Source of the DNA: DATKJS01 sp050015275
GTDB lineage: Bacteria > Acidobacteriota > Aminicenantia > Aminicenantales > Saccharicenantaceae
Length of the DNA stretch: 64,000 nucleotides
Direction: 5' to 3'
Assembly (NCBI GenBank): GCA_050015275.1
Contig: JBEKBS010000009.1
Location: forward strand, 1 to 64,000
Each line of letters begins with the position of its first letter. Positions within the stretch are counted from its first letter, which is position 1. Positions 33,938 to 42,236 of the stretch are shown here, in pieces. The position numbers and the translations under genes are program-made. The notes under the pieces were generated by a model. The model ran no database searches, was not told the DNA's origin, and was given only the letters and a program-made list of their open reading frames with translations.

Positions 33938-34146
33938 GACGCGCATCATAAGTTCAAGTTTGGGCCGTGTCAACAGACGGAGTATATGGGAAACTGTGTG
34001 AACCTCTGCCAAGGCAAATTATCAATTGGAGAAGATCAATGAATTGCAGGTCAAGGGAAGACCCTGAACGTTTCACGATATGGGGCCAAGATCAAATAAG
34101 AAGAGCTTCGATGCGCCCGCCATCGAGAGGTCCTTCAAAAGCCGCC

Positions 34147-35532
34147 TCAAGTTCTGGCGATGGACTCTACTTCTTCGATTGTCTTGGGCTTCGGCTTCCC
34201 CAGGAGGCGCTTCCCGTCGGTCGTGATCAGGAAATTCTCCTCGTTGCGGATCCCTCCGAAATCCTCGTAGGCCTCGATCCGGTCGTAATTCAGGAAATCG
34301 GTGAGTCTGCCCGCGGCCTTCCATTGGTTGATGAGCTCGGGGATGAAGTAAATGCCGGGCTCGATCGTCAAGACGAACCCCGGCCTGAGTTCCCTGGCCA
34401 AGCGCAGGGATTTCAGGCCGAACTGGCTGCTCCTGGACATGCCTTCGTAGCCGACGTAGATCTCGCCGATGTCTTCCATGTCGTGGACGTCGAGGCCCAT
34501 CATATGGCCGACGCCGCATGGGAAGAAAAGGGCATGGGCGCCCTGGTGGACGGCCTCGTCCACATCCCCCTTCATGAGGCCGAGATCCTTGAGCCCGGCG
34601 GCGATCGTCCGGCAGGCCAAGAGATGGACATCGAGATTTTTCACGCCGGGCTTGAGGGCGCCGGCGGCGGCCTCGTGGGCGGCAAGGGCGATCTGATAGA
34701 TCTCCCTTTGCCGCGGCGTGAACTTCGGTGAGACGGGGATAGTACTGGAGAGATCGCCGGCATAATGGAGAGCGCTCTCTGCCCCGGCATCGAGCAGGAA
34801 CATGTCCCCGTCCTTCAGCCGGTTGCCGTGGTCATGATTGTGGAGTGTCTCGCCGTGGACTGTGGCGATGATCGGGAAGGCAATATCCCCCCCTGCGGCC
34901 AGTGCGATTCTGTAGACCTCGGCGGCGATTTCGGCTTCGCGGACGCCGGGATGGACCATGCGCATGGCGGCCATGTGCATATCGACGGAGGTGTTGACCG
35001 CAGCCTCGATTTCCTTCACTTCCTCGGGGCCTTTGATCGCCCGCTGGCCGACGACCGCCTTGATAAGCTCGGCGGACGCCTCGGCTCCCGCCTTGTCGGG
35101 CGCAACCCCAAGTCCATCCATGAGCATGATCGCGTTTTCGGCGCGGTAAGGGGGCAGGAAATGGACCTTCCGACCCACGGCCTTTGCGGCCTTCAAGACG
35201 TCTCTGAGCGCGGCGCGGGGCCCCGTTTTTTCGACCCCGATGGCGAGCGCCCGCTCCCGGATCGTCGGCTGGGGGCCCATCCAGACGAAATCGTCGATCG
35301 TCAGGTCGTTGCCGTAGATCGCGACGGTTCCCTCATCGAGGTCAATAACACCGGCCAGCCCGGCGAAGTCGAGACCGAAGAAATAGAGGAACGAGCTGTC
35401 CTGACGGAAATGATAGCCGTTATCCGCGTAATTCATCGGGCTCTCTTCGTTTCCCAGGAAGAGGACGAGGCCCGACCGGACGCGTTGTTTCAGGCGGTTC
35501 CGTCTTTCGATGTAAATGCTTTGATCAAACAT
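34147..35532 (-). CDS. pepP: Xaa-Pro aminopeptidase, M24B (PepP-like)
   Basis: The 461-residue protein has the aminopeptidase-P N-terminal domain (RRNRLKQRVRSGLVLFLGNEE, FRQDSSFLYFFGL) and a pita-bread catalytic domain. All five metal ligands are visible: D in FLLDAGAE, D in YAGDLSSTIPVS, H in GVGHMMGLDVHD, E in LTIEPGIY and E in GIRNEENFL. Two metal ions activate water to remove the residue before proline. It appears cytoplasmic, with no signal peptide. It stands alone on the minus strand. A second, shorter M24 peptidase gene is at 53293. Confidence 0.93.
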   Translation of the reverse strand: MFDQSIYIERRNRLKQRVRSGLVLFLGNEESPMNYADNGYHFRQDSSFLYFFGLDFAGLAGVIDLDEGTVAIYGNDLTIDDFVWMGPQPTIRERALAIGVEKTGPRAALRDVLKAAKAVGRKVHFLPPYRAENAIMLMDGLGVAPDKAGAEASAELIKAVVGQRAIKGPEEVKEIEAAVNTSVDMHMAAMRMVHPGVREAEIAAEVYRIALAAGGDIAFPIIATVHGETLHNHDHGNRLKDGDMFLLDAGAESALHYAGDLSSTIPVSPKFTPRQREIYQIALAAHEAAAGALKPGVKNLDVHLLACRTIAAGLKDLGLMKGDVDEAVHQGAHALFFPCGVGHMMGLDVHDMEDIGEIYVGYEGMSRSSQFGLKSLRLARELRPGFVLTIEPGIYFIPELINQWKAAGRLTDFLNYDRIEAYEDFGGIRNEENFLITTDGKRLLGKPKPKTIEEVESIART

Positions 35533-35687
35533 GGCGATTCCTATATGACCCAGGGCCTCATTTTATCATCCTTTCGGATGATTGTCAGCCGCGGAATTCC
35601 CCGTTCAATGCCCTGAGGCCGCACCCGCTTGCTAATCCCCTTCATAATCAACGATCAGTGGGGGAGTAGGGGGCTAGGCGGGAGAGG

Positions 35688-35707
35688 ATTGTGACCAAAT
35701 TGTGACC
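35688..35707 (+). repeat. ATTGTGACC direct repeat, possible operator
   Basis: ATTGTGACC occurs at 35688-35696 and 35699-35707, an 11-base period equal to one helical turn, 55 bases upstream of the promoter -35. The spacing is typical of a protein binding site on one DNA face. Confidence 0.4.
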
Positions 35708-35761
35708 GTGGAGAGTCTGCCCGTTAGATTGAGCAGTGGACTCCGGATCTTTCCGCTTCGG

Positions 35762-35790
35762 TTGACTTCGTATTTTTTCGGTGCTATAAG
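35762..35790 (+). promoter_or_regulatory. Promoter for the DUF1579 gene
   Basis: TTGACT (35762-35767) is followed after 17 bases by TATAAG (35785-35790), with TGC directly before the -10 (extended -10). Both hexamers match five of six consensus positions. Confidence 0.65.
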
Positions 35791-35891
35791 TTAACCAGCA
35801 AGAGATTCAGGGGAAGTCGTCGGTCAGCTTTTACGTAAAAACCATCTTTGCCGTCCCCGCGTCTCTGAATCAGTTTAAAAGGAGGGCTTTC

Positions 35892-36446
35892 ATGAAACGC
35901 ATGGCTCTTGCGGTCGGCGTGGTCGTCTTGGTTTTCGCGGTCTCGCTCTGGGCACAAACGACGGCTCCGAAGCCCGATCCCGAGATCACGAAGTTTGAGG
36001 TCTTTTTGGGCCATTGGACATACGCAGCAGAATACAAGGCCAGCCCATTAGGGCCCGCCAGCAAGGTCACAGGAGAATTATCCGGCAGGAAGATTCTCGG
36101 GGGCTTCTTTATCGAGAACCAGTCTACAGAAAAAGGGGCTATGGGAGAGACACGAGCTATTGAAATTGTCGGGTACGACCCGGCGAACAAGGCCTTTTTC
36201 AGTAATGAATACCATGATGATGGAAATATGTTTACCGGGGCGTACGTCTTCAATGGAAACACAGTAACCTATTCGGGAAAGTTCATCGTCGGGGGCAAGC
36301 CGTATATGGCCAAGTTCACCATGATAATTGCGGCGGACTCGATGAGCTTTGTAGGTAAGGGTGAGATCTCAACCGACGGCAATTCCTGGGCACCGTGGCT
36401 CGGGGCTAAATATGCGAAGGTCCTCAAGCCCGCACCGAAGAAGTAG
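35892..36446 (+). CDS. DUF1579-family exported protein
   Basis: The 184-residue protein has a strong ribosome site (AAAAGGAGGG) and a cleavable signal peptide ending LWAQ. The mature part is a lipocalin-like beta-barrel pattern typical of DUF1579: FEVFLGHWTYAAEYK, LSGRKILGGFFIENQ, EIVGYDPANKAFFSNEYHDDG and FTMIIAADSMSFVGKGE. The biochemical role of this family is unknown, and related proteins are common near stress or catabolic genes. It has its own strong promoter. Downstream is a G-rich repeat and a pseudogene on the other strand. Confidence 0.75.
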   Translation: MKRMALAVGVVVLVFAVSLWAQTTAPKPDPEITKFEVFLGHWTYAAEYKASPLGPASKVTGELSGRKILGGFFIENQSTEKGAMGETRAIEIVGYDPANKAFFSNEYHDDGNMFTGAYVFNGNTVTYSGKFIVGGKPYMAKFTMIIAADSMSFVGKGEISTDGNSWAPWLGAKYAKVLKPAPKK

Positions 36447-36458
36447 CTGACAGCCGAT

Positions 36459-36475
36459 TTAAGGGGGGGCAGGTC
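36459..36475 (+). repeat. Dispersed G-rich repeat, copy C
   Basis: TTAAGGGGGGGCAGGTC follows the DUF1579 stop by 13 bases. It shares its core with copies at 28379 and 32298; all three are intergenic. Confidence 0.55.
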
Positions 36476-36525
36476 ACTCCCCGTCCAGCATCAAAACGGG
36501 GACCGGGTGTTGCGCCCCCATGACC

Positions 36526-37305
36526 TTAGAACTCGAGCCGAAAGGTGAGGCCGCCCGGCCAAACGCTCAACGTCCAATGGCCCTCCGGCCGGATCAGCCT
36601 GGTGTCCCCGTTCTTCCCCAGGTATTTCGCCTCGTATTCCTTCAGGTCGCGGGTCGCCCGCATCGGCTGGGTGAAGATGTTGAGGGAGGAGATGGCTTCG
36701 ATGCCCGCGAATGAGACGAACGCGCTGCCCTAGGACTGGCGGAACATAGCCTTGGCCACGAGCGCGCCAGCGGCGTCGGCGCCGATGTTCAGCAGGTGGG
36801 TCGTTTAGCTCCGTCCCGATGTCTCCTGTCGGGCACAGCGGCGCAGAAGCTCCTCGGCTTTTCAAAGCTTCGCCCGCCGTTCCTCCGGCGTCGCTTCCTG
36901 GAGGGGATGCAGCTTGTTCGGGGCGTAGGCCGGCACGAACGGGTCGAGGAGAAGGGCCCCGACTCCCAGGGCGAGGGTCGCCCCGGCCACGAGCATGCCC
37001 TCGGCGAACTCCTGGTCAGGGACAGTTTCGCCATTCTCGATCTTCTTTTTGGTCCAACGGGAGGCCGCCAGGGTGCCTCCGGCGACGGATCCGGCGAAAG
37101 ATACGGCCAGCCAGCCGTAGCACCACATCTCAACCCGGGGCTGGGCTGAACGCAGGGCGTTCTCGATATAGCCCAGGCGTTCTTTCACCTGATCGTCCGA
37201 AAGCGCCGCCGTTTGCTGCGCCCGGGCGATGCCTGAGGGAACGAGCTGCAGGATCAGCGCGATGACCATCCCCGAATAAAAAGGCCGGAGAGAAAAACGG
37301 TTCAT
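36526..37305 (-). pseudogene. Secreted/membrane protein gene with three in-frame stops
   Basis: From 37305 a signal peptide (SGMVIALILQLVPSGIARAQQ) leads into 147 residues with two glycine-rich membrane segments (WLAVSFAGSVAGGTLAA, GMLVAGATLALGVGALLLDP). The same frame continues past TGA (36862-36864), TAA (36805-36807) and TAG (36730-36732). Protein-like sequence runs throughout: KAEELLRRCARQETSGRS, TTHLLNIGADAAGALVAKAM, GSAFVSFAGIEAISSLNIFT and GHWTLSVWPGGLTFRLEF. It ends at TAA (36526-36528). The whole would be about 257 residues. No frameshift has accumulated, so decay by point mutation appears recent. The family is not recognised. Confidence 0.75.
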
Positions 37306-37533
37306 GAGGACGCCTTTCGGGAACGTTAGGAATGTCCTTTGTTGCGATAGAAAGTAGGGCAGCCCGGGGCCGATGTCAAATAGAGAAAAAACGCCTGCCT
37401 TTGCTGGGCGGCACCACCTGAATCGGGAATGTAAGGGGGAGGTTTACTTCGGCATGGCCATCCTCGGGGACGATTTCTGGGGGACCTTCACGACCGGCCC
37501 GGCCACTTTGCTCCTTTCCGGAAATCTGCTATC

Positions 37534-38469
37534 ATGGCCTTTCTCAAGGCCATGGACGCATTCATCACGGCGCGGGATCTCACCAAGAAATACGGGGAGT
37601 TGACCGCCGTCGACCGGATCTCCTTCGAGATCCGGGAGGGCGAATGCTTCGGCTTCCTGGGGCCGAACGGCGCCGGCAAGACCTCGACGGTCAAGATCAT
37701 CCATTGCGTCTCGCCGTTGACCTCCGGCACTCTGAGCGTCGACGGCATGCCCGCCCATACCGGCAACCGCGCCATCAAGCAGATGACCGGCGTCATCCCC
37801 CAGGAGATCACCCTCGACCCCGACCTCACGGTGACCGAGAACATGACCATCTTCGCCCGGTTCTTCGACATCCCCCGGCGCGAGGCCCGGCCCCGGATCG
37901 ACGAACTCCTGAAGTTCGTCGAGCTCGAGGGCAAGCGGACGAGCAAGATCGACGAGCTGTCGACCGGCATGAAACGGCGGCTGCTCGTCGCCCGGGCCCT
38001 CCTCAACCGCCCGAAGCTCATCGTCGCCGACGAGCCGACGACGGGGCTCGACCCCCAGGCCCGGCACATGATCTGGCAGCGGCTCCGGCAGCTCAAGACC
38101 CAGGGAGCAACGCTCATCCTGACGACTCAGTACATGGAGGAAGCCCAGCAGCTCTGCGACAGGATCGTCGTCATGCACCAGGGGAAGATCCTTCGTGAAG
38201 GTCTCCCCCTGAGGCTCATCGAGGAGGAGATCGGCCGGGAGGTCGTCGAGATCCGGATCGGCCGGGAGGAGGACGACCGGCTCATCCGCGAGCTCGGGTC
38301 CTTCGCCTGCGGCCATGAGCGCGTCGGCGACACGCTCTTCTTCTACTGCCGCGACGGCCACGACATCATGCGCAAGCTCGTCGAGCTCGACCTCCCCAAC
38401 ACCTGGACCCGGCCGGCGACGCTCGAGGACGTCTTCCTGAAGCTCACGGGCAGGGGGCTCATCGAATGA
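37534..38469 (+). CDS. ABC-2 type exporter ATPase (DrrA/NodI-like)
   Basis: The 311-residue ATPase has Walker A GPNGAGKTST, the Q-loop VIPQEITLD, the signature LSTGMKRRL, Walker B LIVADEPTTGLDP and the switch His replaced by Gln in LTTQYMEEA, common in this subclass. A C-terminal ~80-residue domain follows, as in drug and polysaccharide exporters. ATG at 37552 is an alternative start. It overlaps the permease gene by four bases. The pair resembles NodI/NodJ and DrrA/DrrB exporters; the cargo is unknown. Confidence 0.9.
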   Translation: MAFLKAMDAFITARDLTKKYGELTAVDRISFEIREGECFGFLGPNGAGKTSTVKIIHCVSPLTSGTLSVDGMPAHTGNRAIKQMTGVIPQEITLDPDLTVTENMTIFARFFDIPRREARPRIDELLKFVELEGKRTSKIDELSTGMKRRLLVARALLNRPKLIVADEPTTGLDPQARHMIWQRLRQLKTQGATLILTTQYMEEAQQLCDRIVVMHQGKILREGLPLRLIEEEIGREVVEIRIGREEDDRLIRELGSFACGHERVGDTLFFYCRDGHDIMRKLVELDLPNTWTRPATLEDVFLKLTGRGLIE

Positions 38470-39233
38470 ACCTGTCCTACAGGATCTACCACGTCTTCGT
38501 CCGCAATCTCTACTCGTACAAGCGGTTCGTCGTCTCGACGTTCCTCGTCAGCCTCATCGAGCCGCTGTTCTACCTCATCACTTTCGGCATCGGCATGGGC
38601 GCCTACATGGGCCTGTTCGGCGGCAAGCCCTATCTTTATTTTCTCGTGCCCGGAGTCCTCGTCTCGTCGGTCATGATGTCGTCGACGTTCGAGTGCCTGT
38701 ACGGGACGTTCGTCAAGATGGTCCACGAGAAGCTCTACGAATCCCTGATCGCGACGCCGGTCTCCGCGGAGGACGCCGTGGCCGGCGACATCGCCTGGGG
38801 GGCTGCCCGCGGCCTCATCAGCGGTGTCCTGATGATGCTCGTCTCCATGGCCATGGGCATTCTCCCCGTCTCGATCCCGAGCGTCCTCATCATCCTCGTC
38901 CTGATGGTCTTCGTCGGCGTCCTCTTCGCCTCGCTGGCCATGATCGTGACCTCCGTCTCGCCGAGCTTCGACTTCTTCAATTACTACACGGAGCTCGTCA
39001 TCACGCCCATGCTCTTCTTCTCGGGAGTTTTCTTCCCCCTGGACAAGTTCCCGGCCTGGATGCAGAAGCTCTCCGAGTTCATGCCGCTGACCCACGCCGT
39101 CAAGATCTCGCGGGCCGTCTTCTCGGGCGAATACCACGCCAGGTACATCTGGAATTTTCTGGTCATCTTCGTCCTGGAAACCGTCGCCTTCGTCGTCGGC
39201 ATCCGGATGATGAAAAAGAGGCTCATCAAGTGA
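38466..39233 (+). CDS. ABC-2 type exporter permease (NodJ/DrrB-like)
   Basis: The 255-residue membrane protein has about six helices (RFVVSTFLVSLIEPLFYLITFGIG; YFLVPGVLVSSVMMSSTFEC; VLIILVLMVFVGVLFASLAMI). The family loop MLFFSGVFFPLDKFPAWMQKL is followed by FMPLTHAVKISRA. Start and preceding stop overlap (ATGA), so it is coupled to the ATPase gene. With it, it forms a complete half-size exporter of two subunits. No accessory or biosynthetic gene is adjacent to indicate the substrate. Confidence 0.9.
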   Translation: MNLSYRIYHVFVRNLYSYKRFVVSTFLVSLIEPLFYLITFGIGMGAYMGLFGGKPYLYFLVPGVLVSSVMMSSTFECLYGTFVKMVHEKLYESLIATPVSAEDAVAGDIAWGAARGLISGVLMMLVSMAMGILPVSIPSVLIILVLMVFVGVLFASLAMIVTSVSPSFDFFNYYTELVITPMLFFSGVFFPLDKFPAWMQKLSEFMPLTHAVKISRAVFSGEYHARYIWNFLVIFVLETVAFVVGIRMMKKRLIK

Positions 39234-39242
39234 TGAACTGAG

Positions 39243-39262
39243 AGCCCGGCATCCTCCGGGCT
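39243..39262 (+). other. GC-rich hairpin after the ABC exporter
   Basis: AGCCCGG (39243-39249) pairs with CCGGGCT (39256-39262) across a six-base loop, 10 bases after the permease stop. No T-run follows, so termination is uncertain. The rest of the 279-base gap to 39512 is G-rich with a short tandem GGGGATTCC repeat and no gene. Confidence 0.35.
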
Positions 39263-39512
39263 TCCATCCCCGCCATTCTCCAAGCTGACCATCGGAGCCC
39301 GACTTTGCCCGGCGTCGGCGGCCGGGAGGGGGGTGATATCCCCTTGTCCCGGGGGGACCGCTTGGGTTCCCCTTTCCCCGTTTGGGGGGAGGGAAATATC
39401 CCCAGCGGATTCACTCTTAAAGGGGATTCCGGGGATTCCGGGGCGCCGACATAATGACTATGAGAGATGGAGGCGTGCAGAACTGCCGCCATCCGTCGGA
39501 ACGGAGGTTAAT

Positions 39513-40142
39513 ATGAGAAAACTGACTGCGGCCCTGGTGGTCGGCGCCTTTGCCTGCCTGCTCGCGCTGCCCGGTCCCGCGGCTGCCAACGTGCAGTTCG
39601 GTATCAAGGGCGGGGGCAACATGGCGACGATCACGGGCGCGGACGCCCAGGACATCAACGGGACCCTGAAGGACAAGGTCGGGTTCGTGGCCGGCGTTTT
39701 TCTGGCCTTCAACATGGGGAGCGTCTTCACCCTCCAGCTCGAGGGCCTCTACACGATGAAAGGGGTCGACACGACCTACACCGACGTGGACACGACCTAC
39801 TCTGACAAGCTTTACGCGAATTACATCGAAGTCCCGCTGCTCTTTAAGTTCCGGATCCCGACCCCGCTCGTTTCGCCGTTCGTGTTCTTCGGACCGGCCG
39901 TCGGATTCAAGCTGAACGAAAAAGTCGTGGAGAACGGCCAGACCGTTCCCCTGACCCAGGCGCTTTTCAAGAACAACGACTACGGCGCCATCTTCGGCGG
40001 CGGCCTGAATATCGGCAGCCATTTCCAGATCGACGTCCGATACAGCATGGGCCTGGAGAAGGTCATTGCCACCGTCCAGGGACAGACCCCTCTCGATATC
40101 AAGAATGGGGTCTGGTCGGGGACCATCGGCATCGCATTCTAG
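39513..40142 (+). CDS. Outer-membrane beta-barrel protein (PorT/OMP_b-brl family)
   Basis: The 209-residue protein has its ATG at 39513 behind GGAGG (39503-39507). A signal peptide ends PGPAAA. The mature part is an eight-stranded barrel pattern: FGIKGGGNMATITG, FTLQLEGLYTMKG, ANYIEVPLLFKFRIP, SPFVFFGPAVGFKLNE and FQIDVRYSMGLE, with a terminal Phe (GIAF). Such small barrels are common in Bacteroidota- and Acidobacteriota-like genomes, usually of unknown function. It is a single-gene unit closed by a clear terminator. Confidence 0.85.
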   Translation: MRKLTAALVVGAFACLLALPGPAAANVQFGIKGGGNMATITGADAQDINGTLKDKVGFVAGVFLAFNMGSVFTLQLEGLYTMKGVDTTYTDVDTTYSDKLYANYIEVPLLFKFRIPTPLVSPFVFFGPAVGFKLNEKVVENGQTVPLTQALFKNNDYGAIFGGGLNIGSHFQIDVRYSMGLEKVIATVQGQTPLDIKNGVWSGTIGIAF

Positions 40143-40170
40143 CTCGTCGCGGCCTATTTCTAAAAAACGG

Positions 40171-40202
40171 GGCGCCTCGCGCAGCGGGGCGCCTTATTTT
40201 TT
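40171..40202 (+). terminator. Rho-independent terminator of the barrel-protein gene
   Basis: GGCGCCTCGC (40171-40180) pairs with GCGGGGCGCC (40184-40193) with one G-T wobble and a GCA triloop. It is followed by TTATTTTTT (40194-40202) and preceded by an A-run. This is the clearest terminator in the window. Confidence 0.85.
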
Positions 40203-40261
40203 CTCCTTAGGTTTCCGGGGGATTTGACAATCCCTTATCTTTCCCCGACACTGATATCGTC

Positions 40262-40960
40262 ATGCGATTCCCCCCGGCCTGGAGAAATGCCTTCGCGATC
40301 GCCGCTCTTGCCCCGGCTCTCACTATCGCTTCGGGCCTTGAAGCTTCCCACGGCCTCGGCGCGGTCCCCGTTCAGGCCGGGACGGCCGACCCGCAGATGG
40401 GCCTCACTCCGCAGGAGAGGGCGGACATCCTCAAAGGGGGCATCATTGTCAGGGACCTGCCGAACCCCGCGAGGCCGGGCAAGACCTTTGAGGCGCTGGG
40501 GTCGTTCCCGGGCGGGCTCGATGAGGCCTACGCAGTCATCACGGATTACCGGCGCTACCCGGAGTTCATGCCCCGCGTCGAGCGCGTCGCCGTCCGTGAC
40601 GTGAACGCGACGACCTCCATCGTGGAGATCCGGCTGGCGTTCCCTCTAGGCCAATCCAGGCAGTATCGCTTGGAATACCGGGCCGCGAGGAGCGGCGAAG
40701 GATTTGAGATCAGCTGGGAAAAATTGCCCTGGCCCGGTCTCCCGCCGGGTCAGACGGTGAAAGACACGTCCGGTCGCTGGCTGGTCAGAAGAGCAGGAGC
40801 GAGCGGGGTCCTGGCGGCCTACCTCGTCTACTCGGACCCGGGCCCTGTTCCCCTGGGCCTGACGGGCACGGCCCAAGCTCTGAGCAAAAGGGGCCTGGCC
40901 GACGTGATCGAAAGGACGAGGCGAAGGATCCGGGAGCTCTTCCCGCCGGACAAGAGATAG
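40262..40960 (+). CDS. SRPBCC/START-like protein (RatA/Coq10-type cyclase fold)
   Basis: The 232-residue protein has a signal-like N-terminus (NAFAIAALAPALTIASGLEA). The single domain has the polyketide_cyc pattern: FPGGLDEAYAVITDYRRYPEFMPRVERVAV, then a curved sheet (TSIVEIRLAFPLGQSRQYRLEY) and a long C-terminal helix (LADVIERTRRRIREL). The fold holds hydrophobic ligands. Exported members have no common assigned role. No close operon partner is seen, and the next gene converges 9 bases away. Confidence 0.7.
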   Translation: MRFPPAWRNAFAIAALAPALTIASGLEASHGLGAVPVQAGTADPQMGLTPQERADILKGGIIVRDLPNPARPGKTFEALGSFPGGLDEAYAVITDYRRYPEFMPRVERVAVRDVNATTSIVEIRLAFPLGQSRQYRLEYRAARSGEGFEISWEKLPWPGLPPGQTVKDTSGRWLVRRAGASGVLAAYLVYSDPGPVPLGLTGTAQALSKRGLADVIERTRRRIRELFPPDKR

Positions 40961-40969
40961 GAGCCCGGC

Positions 40970-41995
40970 CTAGAATTCCTTCCCGTACCGGCCGGCCGAG
41001 CCCAGGACGTCCCGGTTCTTCCTCTTGTACATCTCGATGAGCGCGGTCCGGGCCGGGCCCAGGTACTTGCGCGGGTCGAATTCCGACGGCTGTTCCACGA
41101 AGATTTTCCTGATCGTGGCGGTCATGACCATCCGGCCGTCCGTGTCGATGTTGATCTTGCAGACCGCCGATTTCGCGGCCTGCCGGAGCTGGTCCTCAGG
41201 GACCCCGATGGCGTCCTTCATCGCGCCGCCGTACTTGTTGATCGTGGCCACGGCGTCCTGGATGACGGACGAGGCCCCATGCAGGACGATGGGAAAGCCC
41301 GGGAGCCGCTTTTCGACCTCCTCCAGGATGTCGAACCGGAGGGGCGGCGGGATGAGAACCCCGCGCTCGTCCCGGGTGCACTGTTCGGGCTTGAACTTGT
41401 AAGCGCCGTGCGATGTCCCGATCGAGATGGCCAGTGAGCCGACGCCGGTCCGGCCGACGAAGTCGACGACCTCGTCGGGCCGGGTGTAGGTGGATTTCTC
41501 CGCCTTGACCTTGTCCTCGATGCCGGCCAGGACGCCGAGCTCGCCCTCGACGGAGACGTCGCGCTCCCGGGCATAAGCGACGACCTGTTTCGTGAGAGCG
41601 ATGTTCTCCTCGTACGGGAGGTGGGAGCCATCGATCATCACCGACGAGAAGCCGCTGTCGATGCAGGATCTCGCCAGATCGAACGTGTCGCCGTGATCGA
41701 GGTGGAGGGTGATGGGGCTTTCCCCGTCGGCCCCGTGCGCCTTCTCCATCTCCCGGGCCATCTTCACGGCGCCTTCCGCCATGTAGCGGAGGAGGGTCTG
41801 GTTGGCGTATTTCCGGGCCCCGCTCGAGACCTGGAGGATGACGGGAGAACGGGTCTCGACACAGGCGGTGATGATGGCCTGGAGCTGTTCCATGTTGTTG
41901 AAATTGTAGGCCGGGACCGCGTATCGTCCCTCGAAAGCCCTATGGAACATCTCGCGGGTGTTCGACAATCCGAGGTCTTTATAAGAAATGGGCAT
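40970..41995 (-). CDS. fba: Class II fructose-1,6-bisphosphate aldolase
   Basis: The 341-residue enzyme starts at the ATG at 41995 behind GGGAGG. The zinc site and catalytic segments are intact: AVPAYNFNNMEQLQAI, ITLHLDHGD (Zn His and catalytic Asp), SSVMIDGSHLPYEEN, VEGELGVLAG, SIGTSHGAYKF and IVLHGASSV, with NIDTDGRM at the phosphate site. It reversibly splits fructose-1,6-bisphosphate into DHAP and glyceraldehyde-3-phosphate. The nearby CLP of deoxysugar genes makes a tagatose or fuculose-type activity conceivable, but motifs fit the FBA form. It is divergent from the next gene with its own promoter. Confidence 0.9.
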   Translation of the reverse strand: MPISYKDLGLSNTREMFHRAFEGRYAVPAYNFNNMEQLQAIITACVETRSPVILQVSSGARKYANQTLLRYMAEGAVKMAREMEKAHGADGESPITLHLDHGDTFDLARSCIDSGFSSVMIDGSHLPYEENIALTKQVVAYARERDVSVEGELGVLAGIEDKVKAEKSTYTRPDEVVDFVGRTGVGSLAISIGTSHGAYKFKPEQCTRDERGVLIPPPLRFDILEEVEKRLPGFPIVLHGASSVIQDAVATINKYGGAMKDAIGVPEDQLRQAAKSAVCKINIDTDGRMVMTATIRKIFVEQPSEFDPRKYLGPARTALIEMYKRKNRDVLGSAGRYGKEF

Positions 41996-42014
41996 GATGA
42001 AACCTCCCGGCCAA

Positions 42015-42043
42015 ATCATACCCGAATCGCTGTCCTTTTACAA
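42015..42043 (-). promoter_or_regulatory. Promoter for fba
   Basis: On the minus strand TTGTAA (42043-42038) is followed after 17 bases by TATGAT (42020-42015). The start of transcription would fall just upstream of the ribosome site of fba, giving a very short leader. Confidence 0.45.
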
Positions 42044-42063
42044 AGGAACGTTGAGGAGGATAG

Positions 42064-42081
42064 CCTCCATTCTCATGGAGG
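42064..42081. promoter_or_regulatory. 18-base palindrome between divergent promoters
   Basis: CCTCCAT (42064-42070) and ATGGAGG (42075-42081) form a perfect inverted repeat with a four-base centre. It lies between the fba promoter and the plus-strand promoter at 42114-42142, in the position expected for a shared operator. Confidence 0.4.
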
Positions 42082-42113
42082 TTGAGCTCGGGGGATTCCC
42101 TATTGAAGTTATC

Positions 42114-42142
42114 TTGTCTTTTGATGGGCCGTCTGGTATAAC
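42114..42142 (+). promoter_or_regulatory. Promoter for the six-hairpin protein gene
   Basis: TTGTCT (42114-42119), 17 bases, then TATAAC (42137-42142), with TGG before the -10 (extended -10). The leader to the ATG at 42237 would be about 88 bases. Confidence 0.5.
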
Positions 42143-42236
42143 CGCTGACAGTGGGATATCGAGCCGATTCCGGACCCGCCCTGCGCCCCGTATCTTCCGG
42201 AATATCGTCCTGGTCCCGGAGTCCAAGGAGTCCGTC

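Larger units (their letters stand above)
35533..35891. other. 359-base divergent intergenic region
   Basis: The region separates pepP (minus) from the DUF1579 gene (plus). It holds a 9-base direct repeat (35688-35707), a strong plus-strand promoter (35762-35790) and a leader of about 95 bases. No coding sequence is evident. Confidence 0.65.

Noticed and set aside
36730..36864. Selenocysteine or pyrrolysine recoding in the 36526-37305 gene
   Set aside because: Three different stop codons are involved. No recoding system uses all three, and no SECIS-like hairpin was seen.
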